From an uncultured Olsenella sp. (GTDB lineage Bacteria > Actinomycetota > Coriobacteriia > Coriobacteriales > Atopobiaceae), in assembly GCA_900314495.1 (NCBI GenBank), contig OMVJ01000004.1, positions 1 through 64,000 of the forward strand: DNA of 64,000 nt. Direction: 5' to 3'. The position numbers and the translations under genes are program-made. The notes beneath the pieces are model-generated. The model saw only the letters and a list, made by a program, of their open reading frames with translations. It did not search any database and was not told the origin of the DNA. Of the stretch, positions 4,655 through 14,138 are shown in pieces (the first letter of the stretch is position 1; each line of letters opens with the position of its first letter).

Positions 4655-6484
4655 CTACAGCAGCCCCTCCAGCTCGTCCACCAAGGCCGCGAACCGCTTC
4701 AGGGCCTCGTCCACGGCGGCACCGTTGGCCATGTCCACCCCGGCACCCGCAAGCAGGTCCAGCGGCGGCTTGGAGCAGCCGCCGCGCAGGAAGCCAAGGT
4801 AGGCGTCGCGGGCAGGCGCGCCGCCCTTCAGAATGCGCTCCGCAAGGGCCACCGCGGCGGCGAAGCTGGTGGCGTATACGTACACGTAGTAGTTGTAGTA
4901 GAAGTGCGGGATGCGAGCCCACTCCAGGGAAATGTCGTCGTCCACCTTCAGCGCGGGGCCGTAGTACAGCTCGTTGAGCTTGCCATAGCGCTCGCTCAGG
5001 GCGTCCGCGCCCGTGCCTTCCCCGCGCGCGGAGGCCTCGTTGGCGTCGCGCTCGAACTCCGCGAAGAGCGTCTGGCGGTACAGGGCGTTCTTGAACTGGC
5101 TGCACCAGTGGTCCAGCAGGAAGGCGCGCTCCTGCACGGACGCGGCGTGGTCCAGCAGGTACTGCAGGAGCAGCATCTCGTTGGTGGTGGAGGCCACCTC
5201 CGCCACGAACATCTCGTACTCGGAGTAGCGCACCGGCTGGCTGTGGCTGGAGAGCCACGTGTGCAGGGAATGGCCGGTCTCGTGCGCAAGCACGAACAGA
5301 TCCTCGAGAGACCCCTGCCAGTTAAGCAGAATGAGCGGGGCAATGCCGCGGCCGCCGCAGCTGTAGGCGCCACTGCGCTTGCCCGGGGTCTCGTACACGT
5401 CGTACCAGCGGTCGCTTATGGCCTGGCGCACCACGGCAAGGTAGTCCTGGCCCAGGGGCGCGAGGGCGGCGAGCATTATGTCGCAGGCCTCCTCGAACGT
5501 GTAGTGGTGCTCGGGGGCCTGCACGGTGGGCAGGTAGACGTCCCAGTAGCGCATCTGCTCCAGCCCCAGGCGATGCGCGCGCAGGGCCATGTAGCGGTGC
5601 ATAGGTTCCACGTTGGCGTGCACGGCCTGAATGAGCCCGCTGTAGACGGAGACGGGCACCTCCGTGGGCGCCAGGCTGGCCTCCAGGCTGCTGCCGTAGT
5701 GGCGGGCGCGGGCAAAGAACTCAAGGGACTTCATCTGCGCGCCCAGAATGGCGGCGCTGGTGTTCTTGACCTTGCGGTAGGCGCCGTACACGCTGTGATA
5801 GGCGTTCTGACGCAGCGTGCGGTCCGGGCTGACCTCCAGCACGGCCGTGAAATTGCCATGGGTGACGGTGTGCGGCTGGCCCTGGGAGTCCAGCGCGTCC
5901 GGAAAGGCCATGTCCGCCTCGTTGAGCATGGAGAACTCCCGCTCTGGCGCGGCGGCTAGCTCCCCCGCCTGGGCCAGCAGGGCCTCCTCCGCGGGGCTCA
6001 GCACGTGGTCGCGCAGGGCGCGCATCTTCTGCAGCGCACGACGGTAGAGGGCAAGGTCCGGCTCCTGGGCGTACCAGGCGTCAAGAGTTGCGTCGTCCAG
6101 GGCCAGAAGCGCCGGCTGGAACCAGGCCGCCGCAGCACCAACGCGGGCCGCCAGGGCGTGCACTTGGCCCACCAGGTCCTGCCAGCGGTTAATGCGGGTG
6201 TCCTCGTCTCCCCGGCGCTCCAGGTACTCCCACACGCGCTGCAGCTTGGACGTGGCCTCGTCATCAAAGCGCAGGAAGCCCAAGAGCCCCGCGGCCGTGG
6301 CGGTAGCACGGTCCTGCCAGGCGGCGTACTCCTCCGGCAGGCTCTGGCACTCCCCCAGCGAAGCCAGGCAGGCCTCGTCTGAGGGGAACCACAGCGTCAG
6401 GTTCCACTTGTACTTCTGCGGCACCTGGTCGCGCGAGGAATAGGCCACGGTCTCGCTTGCCGCGGTCTTGCTTTCGTCTTGCAT
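4655..6484 (-). CDS. pepF: Oligoendopeptidase F (M3B family)
   Basis: Cytosolic zinc metallopeptidase of 609 residues, the usual PepF length, which cleaves short peptides after import. The zinc motif HETGH is at residues 401-405, with the third ligand Glu429 in YSEYEMFVAEVAS. The N-terminal half is the helical lobe that restricts access to peptides. The start at ATG 6484 has a GGAGGA Shine-Dalgarno. It lies just downstream of the oppBCDF genes on the same strand, separated by a strong terminator at 6502-6552, so peptide uptake and hydrolysis are adjacent but can be expressed separately. Confidence 0.93.
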   Translation of the reverse strand: MQDESKTAASETVAYSSRDQVPQKYKWNLTLWFPSDEACLASLGECQSLPEEYAAWQDRATATAAGLLGFLRFDDEATSKLQRVWEYLERRGDEDTRINRWQDLVGQVHALAARVGAAAAWFQPALLALDDATLDAWYAQEPDLALYRRALQKMRALRDHVLSPAEEALLAQAGELAAAPEREFSMLNEADMAFPDALDSQGQPHTVTHGNFTAVLEVSPDRTLRQNAYHSVYGAYRKVKNTSAAILGAQMKSLEFFARARHYGSSLEASLAPTEVPVSVYSGLIQAVHANVEPMHRYMALRAHRLGLEQMRYWDVYLPTVQAPEHHYTFEEACDIMLAALAPLGQDYLAVVRQAISDRWYDVYETPGKRSGAYSCGGRGIAPLILLNWQGSLEDLFVLAHETGHSLHTWLSSHSQPVRYSEYEMFVAEVASTTNEMLLLQYLLDHAASVQERAFLLDHWCSQFKNALYRQTLFAEFERDANEASARGEGTGADALSERYGKLNELYYGPALKVDDDISLEWARIPHFYYNYYVYVYATSFAAAVALAERILKGGAPARDAYLGFLRGGCSKPPLDLLAGAGVDMANGAAVDEALKRFAALVDELEGLL

Positions 6485-6501
6485 GCGTCACTCCTCCTTA
6501 A

Positions 6502-6552
6502 GAAAAAGGCCCGGCTCCCCGACCCTCCGGCGGGTCTTGTGGGAAGCCGGGC
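6502..6552 (-). terminator. Terminator of the opp operon
   Basis: On the minus strand a GCCCGGCTTCCC / GGGGAGCCGGGC stem with a 20-plus base loop is followed by CTTTTTCTT. It lies between oppF and pepF. Confidence 0.8.
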
Positions 6553-6634
6553 AAAACGGTTGCGGGCTAGGACCGCCCAGAGCAGGGCAATGACCGCCCA
6601 GAACGGTGCTCCCTAGAACAGCGCTCACCACGCG

Positions 6635-7669
6635 CTAGAGCTTGACGGAGCTGTCCTTGATGGGGTGGTCGGCGGCAAAGTGGCAGGCGCAGAAGTGGCC
6701 CGGCGCAACCTCGCGCAGCTCGGGCATGGGCTCCTTGGAGCAGATGTCCTTGGCGATGGGGCAGCGGGTGTGGAAGCGGCAGCCACTGGGCGGGTCTATC
6801 GGCGAGGGAGGGTCGCCCTGCAGGATGATGCGCTTCCTGCTGTGCTGAATGTCCGGGTCAGGCACCGGCACGGCGGAGAGCAGCGACTGCGTGTAGGGGT
6901 GGTGCGGGGCCGCGTACAGGCTCTTCCAGTCCGAGAACTCCATCATGTTGCCCAGGTACATGACGGCGATGCGGTCCGAGATGTGCTGGACCACGGAGAG
7001 GTCGTGGGCAATGAAGAGGTAGGCGGTGCCGTACTCCTGCTGCAGGTCGTTCAGGAGGTTGAGCACCTGGGCCTGGATGGAGACGTCCAGGGCGGAGACG
7101 GGCTCGTCGCAGATGATGAGCTTGGGCTTGAGGGCGAACGCACGCGCGATGCCGACGCGCTGGCGCTGACCGCCCGAGAACTCGTGCGGGTAGCGGTTGA
7201 TGTGCTCGGGGTTCAGACCAACGATGTCCAGGAGGCTGCGCACGTACTTGAGGCGCTCCTCCTTGTCGGGCATGACGCCGTGGATGATCAGCGGCTCGGA
7301 AATGATCTCGCCAATGGTCATGCGGGGGTTGAGGCTGGCGTAGGGGTCCTGGAAGATGAACTGCATGTTGCGGCGCATCTCCTTCAGCTCCGCCTTGCTC
7401 ATCTTGCCAACGTCCTTGCCGTCAAAGACGACGGTGCCCGAAGTGGGCTGCGTCAGGCGCATGATGCAGCGGCCGGTGGTGGACTTGCCGCAGCCGGACT
7501 CGCCGACCAGGCCGAAGGTCTCGCCCGGGTAGATGTCGAAGCTCACGTTGTTGACGGCGTGGACGAACTTCCTGTTCCTGGAGCCAAAGCCGCCCTCCAC
7601 GGGAAACTCCTTGCAGAGGTTCTCCACGTGCAGCAGGGGCTGGCCGGACCTGTTCGCGTTTTCTGCCAT
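6635..7669 (-). CDS. oppF: Oligopeptide ABC transporter ATP-binding protein OppF
   Basis: Second ATPase of the peptide importer, 344 residues from ATG 7669 (MAENANRSG). Walker [10 protein letters not shown]-loop [10 protein letters not shown], signature FSGGQRQR and Walker B LIICDEP are all intact. The C-terminal OppF domain has the cysteine-rich segment [15 protein letters not shown]. Its ATG overlaps the stop of oppD by one base (TAATG), so the two ATPases are translationally coupled and made in equal amounts. It is the last gene of oppABCDF. Confidence 0.93.
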   Translation of the reverse strand: MAENANRSGQPLLHVENLCKEFPVEGGFGSRNRKFVHAVNNVSFDIYPGETFGLVGESGCGKSTTGRCIMRLTQPTSGTVVFDGKDVGKMSKAELKEMRRNMQFIFQDPYASLNPRMTIGEIISEPLIIHGVMPDKEERLKYVRSLLDIVGLNPEHINRYPHEFSGGQRQRVGIARAFALKPKLIICDEPVSALDVSIQAQVLNLLNDLQQEYGTAYLFIAHDLSVVQHISDRIAVMYLGNMMEFSDWKSLYAAPHHPYTQSLLSAVPVPDPDIQHSRKRIILQGDPPSPIDPPSGCRFHTRCPIAKDICSKEPMPELREVAPGHFCACHFAADHPIKDSSVKL

Positions 7670-8796
7670 TAGGCCTCGCCTCCCTTGGCGACTTCGGGGC
7701 TCTTGCTGGACTTGGTCTTGGTGTGCGAGGTCTGGGGCGCGTTCTTGCGAACGAACTCCGGGTCGTGCGCGTAGTGGCAACGGGAGTAGTGGCCGGTCTC
7801 CGTGGTAAAGCGCTCGGGCACCTTGGTCCTGCAGAGGTCCGTGGCATAGGGGCAGCGCGGCGAGAAGGGGCAGCCGGCGGGAAGGTTCACCAGCGAGGGC
7901 GGGTTGCCCTTGATGGGCGTGAGGGCGTGCTTCTCGTCGAACACAGGGTCTGGGATGGAGCGGGTGAGACCCCAGGTGTAGGGGTGCATGGACTCATAGA
8001 AGATCTCGTCCGCCGTGCCAAACTCCACGGGCGAGCCCGCGTACATGACCATGATCTTGTCCGCCACGTCCGCCACGACGCCCAGGTCGTGCGTGATCAT
8101 GATGATGGCGTTGCCGTTCTTCTTCTGCATCTCCTGCATGAGCTCGATGATCTGGGCCTGGATGGTCACGTCCAGGGCGGTGGTGGGCTCGTCGGCAATG
8201 AGGATGTCCGGGTTGCAGGCAAGGGCCATGGCAATCATGACGCGCTGGCGCATGCCGCCGGAGAACTCGTGCGGGTAGTCCTTCACGCGCTGCTCCGCGT
8301 TGGGGATGCCCACCATCTTCAGCAGCTCTATGGAGCGCTGCAGGGCCTGCTCCTTGGTGTAGCCCATGTGCAGGCGCATGCCCTCGGACAGCTGGCGGCC
8401 AATGGTGTAGACGGGGTTGAGGGAGGTCATGGGGTCCTGGAAGATCATGGCGATGTCGTTGCCACGAACGTGCTCCATCTGCTCCTCGCTCATCTTGAGC
8501 AGGGACTTGCCGCGGTAGCGCACGTCGCCGCCCTCGATCTTTCCCGGCGGCATGTCGATGAGGCCCATGATGGTCATGGAGGTCACGGACTTGCCGGAGC
8601 CGGACTCGCCCACCACGCCCAGGGTCTCTCCGCGGTCCAGCGTGTAGGAGACTCCGTTCACGGCCTTCACCACGCCGTCCTCGGTGTGGAAGAACATCTT
8701 CAAATCATCGACCTCAAGCAGGTGCGAGCCCTCGGGAACGGGCTGGTCCTTGAGTTCCACCCAGTCGTCGGCCTTCTTTTTCTTTCGTCCAAACAT
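7669..8796 (-). CDS. oppD: Oligopeptide ABC transporter ATP-binding protein OppD
   Basis: 375 residues. Walker A GESGSGKS at 63-70, signature FSGGM at 178-182, Walker B DILIADEP at 197-204. The C-terminal extension has four cysteines in the [15 protein letters not shown] region plus a later Cys (SRCHY), a pattern that holds an iron-sulfur cluster in characterised mycobacterial OppD; a cluster here is inferred. The N-terminus is Lys-rich (GRKKKKADD). The ATG abuts the stop codon of oppC with no gap. Confidence 0.93.
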   Translation of the reverse strand: MFGRKKKKADDWVELKDQPVPEGSHLLEVDDLKMFFHTEDGVVKAVNGVSYTLDRGETLGVVGESGSGKSVTSMTIMGLIDMPPGKIEGGDVRYRGKSLLKMSEEQMEHVRGNDIAMIFQDPMTSLNPVYTIGRQLSEGMRLHMGYTKEQALQRSIELLKMVGIPNAEQRVKDYPHEFSGGMRQRVMIAMALACNPDILIADEPTTALDVTIQAQIIELMQEMQKKNGNAIIMITHDLGVVADVADKIMVMYAGSPVEFGTADEIFYESMHPYTWGLTRSIPDPVFDEKHALTPIKGNPPSLVNLPAGCPFSPRCPYATDLCRTKVPERFTTETGHYSRCHYAHDPEFVRKNAPQTSHTKTKSSKSPEVAKGGEA

Positions 8797-9765
8797 TTAT
8801 GCATCCTTCATCTTGACGTCGAGTGCGTCGCGCAGACCGTCGCCCAGCAGGGTGAAGGCAAGCACGGTGGAAAGAATTGCGAGACCGGGCATGATCATGA
8901 GCCAGGGCTGGGTGGCCAGGAACTTCTGGCCATCCTGAATGAGGATTCCCCAGGAGGGGTTGGGAGGCGTGACGCCCATGCCCAGGAAGGACAGGGCCGC
9001 CTCCGTAAGGATTGCGCCGCCGATGTTCATGGTGGCGTAGACCACGATGGAGGCCACGGAGTTGGGGAAGATGTGGCGCGTGATTATGCGGAAGTCCGAG
9101 GCGCCCATGGCGCGGGCCGCGTCCACGTAGTCGTTGGACTTGACGGAGAGGATCGCGGAGCGGAACACTCGGGCGATGGAGGGCCAGCCCAGGACGCCGA
9201 TGGCGATGAACACGTTCTGGATGCCGCCGCCCAACACCGCAAGCATGACAATGACGAAGAGGGTGTAGGGGAAGGCAAGGAAGATGTCTGCCAGGCGCAT
9301 GATGATGGTGTCCCAGATGCCACCGTAGTAGGCAGCCAGCGCGCCCATGACCAGGCCGATGACCGTGGAGATGGCCGTTGCCAGCAGGCCGACCGCCAGA
9401 GAGATGCGGGCGCCGTAGATGACGCGGGCAAAGACGTCTCGGCCAACCTGGTCCGTGCCGAAGGGATGCTGGGCGCTCATGGGCATGCGGACGTCGTAGA
9501 GCTGGTCGTTGGGGCCGCCGAAGGTCTGGGGCACCCAGAGGTCCGCGGTGACCGCAAGCAGGACGATGAAGGCAATCCAGACGACGGCGATGATGGCCAG
9601 CCTGTTGCGCTTCAGGCGCTTCCAGGCGTCGCCCCAGAGGGTACGGACGGGAGCCGCGCCGTCAGGGCCCTGGCCCTCAGCGGGGGCAGCCGCGCGCGCC
9701 TCCTCGGGCGTCTGCACGCCCACCGCGGTCTCGTTGCCCAGACCATGCTTCTTTTTTGATGCCAT
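8797..9765 (-). CDS. oppC: Oligopeptide ABC transporter permease OppC
   Basis: 322-residue integral membrane subunit. About 55 cytosolic residues precede the first membrane helix (LAIIAVVWIAFIVLLAV). The EAA-type coupling loop that contacts the ATPase is visible as DAARAMGASDFRIITRHIFPN. Typical OppC features include FGTDQVGRDVFARVIYGARI after the first helix. ATG 9765 has an upstream AGGAGAT Shine-Dalgarno and starts 8 bases after the oppB stop. Confidence 0.93.
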   Translation of the reverse strand: MASKKKHGLGNETAVGVQTPEEARAAAPAEGQGPDGAAPVRTLWGDAWKRLKRNRLAIIAVVWIAFIVLLAVTADLWVPQTFGGPNDQLYDVRMPMSAQHPFGTDQVGRDVFARVIYGARISLAVGLLATAISTVIGLVMGALAAYYGGIWDTIIMRLADIFLAFPYTLFVIVMLAVLGGGIQNVFIAIGVLGWPSIARVFRSAILSVKSNDYVDAARAMGASDFRIITRHIFPNSVASIVVYATMNIGGAILTEAALSFLGMGVTPPNPSWGILIQDGQKFLATQPWLMIMPGLAILSTVLAFTLLGDGLRDALDVKMKDA

Positions 9766-9773
9766 GTTATCTC

Positions 9774-10814
9774 CTAGCCCTTGTTCTTCGGGCTGCCGTA
9801 CCTGATGCGGGGATCCAGGAAGGCGTAGCTCACGTCAACAACAAGGTTGATGACCATAACGACGATTACGATGACGGTGACGGAACCGATGACGATGGGC
9901 CAGTCACGCTGTGTGATGGCGCGGTAGGTCTCGAAGCCGACACCGGGCCAGTTGAAGACCGTCTCCGTCAGGATGGCGCCGGCAAGCATGCCGCCGAAGT
10001 CGATGCCAATGTAGGTGACCACTGGGATGAGGGCGTTCTTCAGGGCGTGGTGGATGATGACCGCCCTGCGCGAGAGGCCCTTGGCGCGCGCCGTGCGAAT
10101 GTAGTCCTGGTTCATGACCTCAAGCAGCTGCGAACGCATGATTCGCGCGGTGTAGGCGGACGAGACCGAGGACAGGGTGATTGCCGGCAGGATGTAGTAC
10201 ATGGCCGAGACGAACTCCGCCGTCGGGCCGCCCGCGCCAGAGATGGGCAGGTAGAAGGCCCCGCCGGTGGCGTTCTTAAGCAGGATGCCGAAGAAGAGCT
10301 GCAGCAGCATGCCCAGCCAGAAGGCGGGCATGGCAACAAGTATTGACGTGAGCAGCGTGACTATGATGTCTATTGCCGAATATCTCTTGATGGCCGATAT
10401 CATTCCCGCGATTATGCCCACCAAAGCCTCCAAGAGGATGCCCACCAAGGCCAGCTTGATGGTGTAGGGGTACTTCTCGGCCAGGATGTCCGCCACGGGC
10501 TTGCCGTTCTGCTGGTAGGACTTGCCCAGGTCTCCGTGCAGAAGGCCAACCACGTACTCCACGTAGCGCTCCACCAGGGGCGTCTCGATGGTGTTGCCGT
10601 TCTCGTCCAGGATGGGGTTGCCGTCCGCGTCTGTCTTGATGAGGTGGTAGGTGGCGCGCAGGTTCATCTCCGTCTGGGGGTCCAGCTTCTTCTCGCCCGC
10701 AATCAGCTTGATGGGGTCACCGGGGACCACGTTCTGCATGAGGAACAGAATCAGCGTGACTCCCAGGAAGACGGGAATGAACTGAACCACTCTCTTTGCT
10801 ATGTATCTGCCCAT
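9774..10814 (-). CDS. oppB: Oligopeptide ABC transporter permease OppB
   Basis: 346 residues from ATG 10814 (MGRYIAKRVVQFIPVFLG), which is the conserved N-terminus of OppB/DppB. The EAA loop is DYIRTARAKGLSRRAVIIHHALKN. An extended extracellular segment lies between the first and second helices (ETPLVERYVEYVVGLLHGDLG). ATG 10814 is preceded by a GGGAGAGG Shine-Dalgarno. A hairpin at 10953-10982 separates it from oppA, a common way to make more binding protein than permease. Confidence 0.93.
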   Translation of the reverse strand: MGRYIAKRVVQFIPVFLGVTLILFLMQNVVPGDPIKLIAGEKKLDPQTEMNLRATYHLIKTDADGNPILDENGNTIETPLVERYVEYVVGLLHGDLGKSYQQNGKPVADILAEKYPYTIKLALVGILLEALVGIIAGMISAIKRYSAIDIIVTLLTSILVAMPAFWLGMLLQLFFGILLKNATGGAFYLPISGAGGPTAEFVSAMYYILPAITLSSVSSAYTARIMRSQLLEVMNQDYIRTARAKGLSRRAVIIHHALKNALIPVVTYIGIDFGGMLAGAILTETVFNWPGVGFETYRAITQRDWPIVIGSVTVIVIVVMVINLVVDVSYAFLDPRIRYGSPKNKG

Positions 10815-10952
10815 ACGATTCCTCTCCCTTGGTATGGTGACTTGGGTCTTTGACGCCAAACGCGCTAAACATGTCCCTGGGACCCGTTGCATGGCCGGCG
10901 CGTGAAGCAAGGGCCATGGTTAGAGCGTTCAGGCCGACAAGGCCCAAAGACG

Positions 10953-10982
10953 AACGGGGCCCCCAATACCGAGGGCCCCGTT
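10953..10982 (-). terminator. Attenuating hairpin between oppA and oppB
   Basis: Perfect 10-bp stem AACGGGGCCC (10953-10962) / GGGCCCCGTT (10973-10982), followed on the minus strand only by CGTCTTTGG. The T-run is weak, so partial read-through into oppBCDF is likely. Confidence 0.55.
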
Positions 10983-11000
10983 CACAGCGGTGCCTATGCC

Positions 11001-12656
11001 TTAGGCCTTCAGGCTGGCCTCATGCAGGTAGGCCTTGCCCTGGGGGTCAAAGTAGAGCTCCTGGACACGGTCGCTGCCCACGTAGTTGTGGGAGTAGAAC
11101 ATGACGGGGATGGCAGGCAGCTGCTCGCCGATGGTCTGGTTGATCTCGCGCTCCTTGGCCTTGCGCTCGTCGTCGTCGTTGATCTGACGGGCGTCCTCAA
11201 GGGCCTTGTCAACCTCGGGATCGTTGTACTTGGAGTAGTTGTTCTCTGCGGTGCTGAAGAAGTTGGGGTACAGGAAGTTGTCCAGCGTCGGGTAGTCGGC
11301 AATCCAGCCAAGGCGGCCGATCTGGAACTGGCCGTCGCCCAGGGCGGTGAGGTAGGCAGCCCACTCCATGGTGGAAATCTCCACCTCAAAGCCCACGGCC
11401 TTCAGGTTCTCCTGAATCATGGCCATGATGTCCTCGTGGCCGCCACCGGAGTTGCAGGAGAGGGTGATCTTGGTGCCAGCGAGGTTGTTGTCGTCCACGA
11501 TCTTCTTCGCAGCCTCGGGGTCATACTTGCAGTACTCCCAGGCGTTGTCCTGGCCCGGGTCCAGAACCGCGGGGAAGAAGTTGTCGGCAGGCTGGCGGGA
11601 GCCCTCGAAGAGGCTGTCGCAGATCTTCTGGCGGTCGATGGCCAGGGAGATTGCCTGACGGACGGGCAGCTGGCTCATGACCGGGTCTTCCATGTTCACG
11701 ACGAGGTAGTAGACGGAAGTCTCAGCGCCAGTGAGGACCTGCTTGCCCGGCGTGACGGTGTAGCCGTCCTCGGCGACACCCTTGGAGGACTTGAGCTCCT
11801 CCAGACGGCCCGTGGGGATCTGGGCGAAGTCCATGTTGCCGGCCTCGAACTCGCGGAAGGCGGTGTCCGGGTCCTTCTGGATGGAGAAGTTCACGCCGTC
11901 CAGCTTGGCCTTCTCGCCGTAGTAGTCGTCGAAGCGGACGACGTTGATGTACTGGTCGGCCTTCCACTCGCCGTCCATCTTGAAGGGGCCGTTGCCGATG
12001 GGGGCCACGAGGAACTTCTCGGGGTCGTCCAGTGCGGCCTGGGGCACGGGCGCCAGCGCGGGGTGAGCGCAGACGTAGGGGAAGTCGGCCATGGGGGCGG
12101 TCAGCTCGACGACGAAGGTGTTCTCGTCGGGGCAGGTAAGACCGACAATCTCGTCAGCCTCGCCCTTGCCCATCTCCACCGCGCCCTTGACGGGGTTCAG
12201 GTGGTAGCCAATCTCGCTGGGGGTGGCCATGTTCTGGTCACACAGACGCTGCCAGCCGCGCTTGAAGGACTCCGCGTCCACGGGGTCGCCGTTGTGGAAC
12301 TTGGCGCCCTTGACCAGGTGGAAGGTGTAGGTCAGGCCGTCATCGGAGACGTCCCAGGACTCGGCGGCCTTGGGGACGATCTTGCCGGCCTCCCAGTCAT
12401 AGTCCGTAAGGGCGTCGAAGAGCATGTACTCGACCTTGGTGCCCTGATCCTCCTGGGTGTTGTAAGGATCGATGGCGACCGGGTTGTTGATGTAGTACTT
12501 GAAGGTACCGCCGGCTGCGGCAGCGGAACCCGCAGCGCTGGAGGAACCCGCGTCAGAAGCGGCGGGCTGCTTCTTGCCGCAAGCGGACAGGGCGGCCAGC
12601 GCGCTGGCGGCAAGCCCACCCTTCACGAAGGAGCGACGAGAAACCTGATTTGCCAT
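11001..12656 (-). CDS. oppA: Oligopeptide-binding lipoprotein OppA
   Basis: 551-residue SBP_bac_5 family solute-binding protein, first gene of the opp operon. The N-terminus has SRRSFVK (residues 6-12), a twin-arginine motif, and a lipobox ending at Cys26 (LSAC), so it is probably Tat-exported and lipid-anchored. An Ala/Ser-rich linker follows. Family landmarks include TYTFHLVKGAKFHNGDPVDA and the C-terminal PVMFYSHNY. I use ATG 12656, which has a GGGAGA Shine-Dalgarno. It captures peptides for OppBCDF and intracellular PepF. Confidence 0.92.
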   Translation of the reverse strand: MANQVSRRSFVKGGLAASALAALSACGKKQPAASDAGSSSAAGSAAAAGGTFKYYINNPVAIDPYNTQEDQGTKVEYMLFDALTDYDWEAGKIVPKAAESWDVSDDGLTYTFHLVKGAKFHNGDPVDAESFKRGWQRLCDQNMATPSEIGYHLNPVKGAVEMGKGEADEIVGLTCPDENTFVVELTAPMADFPYVCAHPALAPVPQAALDDPEKFLVAPIGNGPFKMDGEWKADQYINVVRFDDYYGEKAKLDGVNFSIQKDPDTAFREFEAGNMDFAQIPTGRLEELKSSKGVAEDGYTVTPGKQVLTGAETSVYYLVVNMEDPVMSQLPVRQAISLAIDRQKICDSLFEGSRQPADNFFPAVLDPGQDNAWEYCKYDPEAAKKIVDDNNLAGTKITLSCNSGGGHEDIMAMIQENLKAVGFEVEISTMEWAAYLTALGDGQFQIGRLGWIADYPTLDNFLYPNFFSTAENNYSKYNDPEVDKALEDARQINDDDERKAKEREINQTIGEQLPAIPVMFYSHNYVGSDRVQELYFDPQGKAYLHEASLKA

Positions 12657-12843
12657 GTTTTCTCCCTTTCCCACAGGCGTCTGCCACAGGACGGCAGAAC
12701 GCTTTACAACAGTGACTTTCCTACTTTACATCAGATTTGCATATTCCCTGCCATAAAGAGCCGCGTATCGCTGTCTGGTAACGGGTCTGTGCCGGCCAGT
12801 TAACCCTTAGGGAAGCACGGTCGCCCTGCTAGCTGCAAATGAA

Positions 12844-12877
12844 AGAGGCCCCCGCCGCATAGCAACAGGGGCCCTTA
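12844..12877 (-). terminator. Terminator after secG
   Basis: Minus-strand stem of about 7 bp (GGGCCCC / GGGGGCC) with a long loop followed by TCTTTC, placed directly downstream of the secG stop. Confidence 0.5.
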
Positions 12878-12929
12878 CGAGCATTTGGTTCTGCAGTTTG
12901 CGCCGACGAATGGCGCTGCAAAGCAAGTC

Positions 12930-13181
12930 CTAGCCGATGGTGCCCTGCGGGAACGTGAGCGCCATGACCACGATGCACACGCCAAAGATGACGGCGCAGA
13001 TGACCGTCAGGCGGTCCAGGTTCTTCTCCCACACGGCGGAGCCGGCGTTGGAGTTGTACATGGACGAGGCGATGAGCTCAGAAACGCCCGTGCCCTTGCC
13101 GGAGTGCATGAGGATGAGGATGACGCAGAGGACGGCCGAGACGGCCATGAGGATGATAAGGACGGTGTTCAGAATGCCCAC
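12930..13181 (-). CDS. secG: Preprotein translocase subunit SecG
   Basis: 83 residues with two hydrophobic helices (ILNTVLIILMAVSAVLCVIL and VICAVIFGVCIVVMAL) around a conserved hydrophilic loop (LMHSGKGTGVSELI), the standard SecG layout. Start codon GTG 13181 with AAGGAG seven bases upstream. It follows tpiA, as in many actinobacteria, but a perfect palindrome lies in the gap. Confidence 0.92.
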   Translation of the reverse strand: MGILNTVLIILMAVSAVLCVILILMHSGKGTGVSELIASSMYNSNAGSAVWEKNLDRLTVICAVIFGVCIVVMALTFPQGTIG

Positions 13182-13249
13182 GATATGGCTCCTTGGGGAC
13201 TGGGAGGTTAGAACCTATACAGACAGTCTGTAAGAATACCACATGTGGG

Positions 13250-13313
13250 TGAGACAGGGGGACGCACCATTTGTCTCATGGAAATGAGACAAATGGTGCG
13301 TCCCCCTGTCTCA
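13250..13313. repeat. Perfect 30-bp palindromic repeat (REPIN-like)
   Basis: Arms 13250-13279 and 13284-13313 are exact reverse complements around a GGAA loop. Each arm is itself bounded by TGAGACA and TGTCTCA and holds a GGGGGACG core, so the whole is a nested palindrome. Related, more decayed copies lie at 37475-37540, 38860-38949 and 39617-39660. No U-run follows, so it is a poor terminator despite lying between tpiA and secG. Confidence 0.85.
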
Positions 13314-13373
13314 TGCAAAGAGGGCCCGAGCCGAAGCCCGAGCCCTCCCTGGCGCGTGGGGTTACTCCCCTGC

Positions 13374-14138
13374 TTACATGGCAGCCTTGACCATGGCGGC
13401 GAAGGAGTCAGCCTTCAGGGAAGCGCCGCCGACGAGAGCGCCGTCGACGTCGTCCTTCTCCAGGAAGCCCGCGACGTTGGTCGGCTTGGCGGAGCCACCG
13501 TAGAGGATGCGGATGCCGTCAGCGGTCTCCTGGCCAAAGATCTCGGCCAGGGTCTTGCGGATGGCGCCGCAGACCTCCTGGGCGTCGTCGGCAGTAGCGG
13601 TCTTGCCGGTGCCGATGGCCCAGATGGGCTCGTAGGCGATGATGTACTTGGAAGGATCGGTGATCTGGAGACCCTCGGTGTCCTTCTTGATCTGGTCGGT
13701 CACGAACTCGACGTGGGTGCCGGCCTCGCGGACCTCAAGAGGCTCGCCGCAGCAGCTGATGGGGATGATCCCATGCTCCATGAGCTTCTTGGCCTTCTTG
13801 TTGATGTCCTCGTCGGTCTCGCCGAAGTAGCCGCGACGCTCGGAGTGGCCGATGATGCAGTAGGTGGCACCAACGGACTCCAGCATGGAGGGAGCGGTCT
13901 CGCCGGTGTAGGCGCCGGACTCCTCGAAGTACACGTTCTGAGCGGAAAGGGCGAACGGGGCCTTCTCCTGCTCGATGACCTCGGCAACGCCCTTGAGGTC
14001 GACCGCAGGCGGCGCGACGATGACGTCCACGGAGCCGGTGCCGTCCTTGAGCTCTGCAGCCAGGCCGGTGGCAAGCTCCACGGCCTCGCTGTAGGTCTTG
14101 TTCATCTTCCAGTTACCCGCCATCACACGATTACGCAT
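13374..14138 (-). CDS. tpiA: Triosephosphate isomerase
   Basis: 254 residues. It interconverts dihydroxyacetone phosphate and glyceraldehyde 3-phosphate. The N-terminal AGNWKMNK (catalytic Lys), GHSERR (catalytic His) and AYEPIWAIGTG (catalytic Glu) are all present, and the phosphate-binding GGSAKP is near the end. The start at ATG 14138 (MRNRVMAGN) overlaps the pgk stop by 8 bases, so it is coupled to pgk. Confidence 0.97.
   Translation of the reverse strand: MRNRVMAGNWKMNKTYSEAVELATGLAAELKDGTGSVDVIVAPPAVDLKGVAEVIEQEKAPFALSAQNVYFEESGAYTGETAPSMLESVGATYCIIGHSERRGYFGETDEDINKKAKKLMEHGIIPISCCGEPLEVREAGTHVEFVTDQIKKDTEGLQITDPSKYIIAYEPIWAIGTGKTATADDAQEVCGAIRKTLAEIFGQETADGIRILYGGSAKPTNVAGFLEKDDVDGALVGGASLKADSFAAMVKAAM

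Noticed and set aside
4586-5959. Long open frame on the plus strand opposite pepF
   Set aside because: It mirrors the pepF codons in a GC-rich region, has His/Val/Gly-rich nonsense composition and no family resemblance. The same holds for long frames opposite oppD/oppC, the his genes and uvrA.
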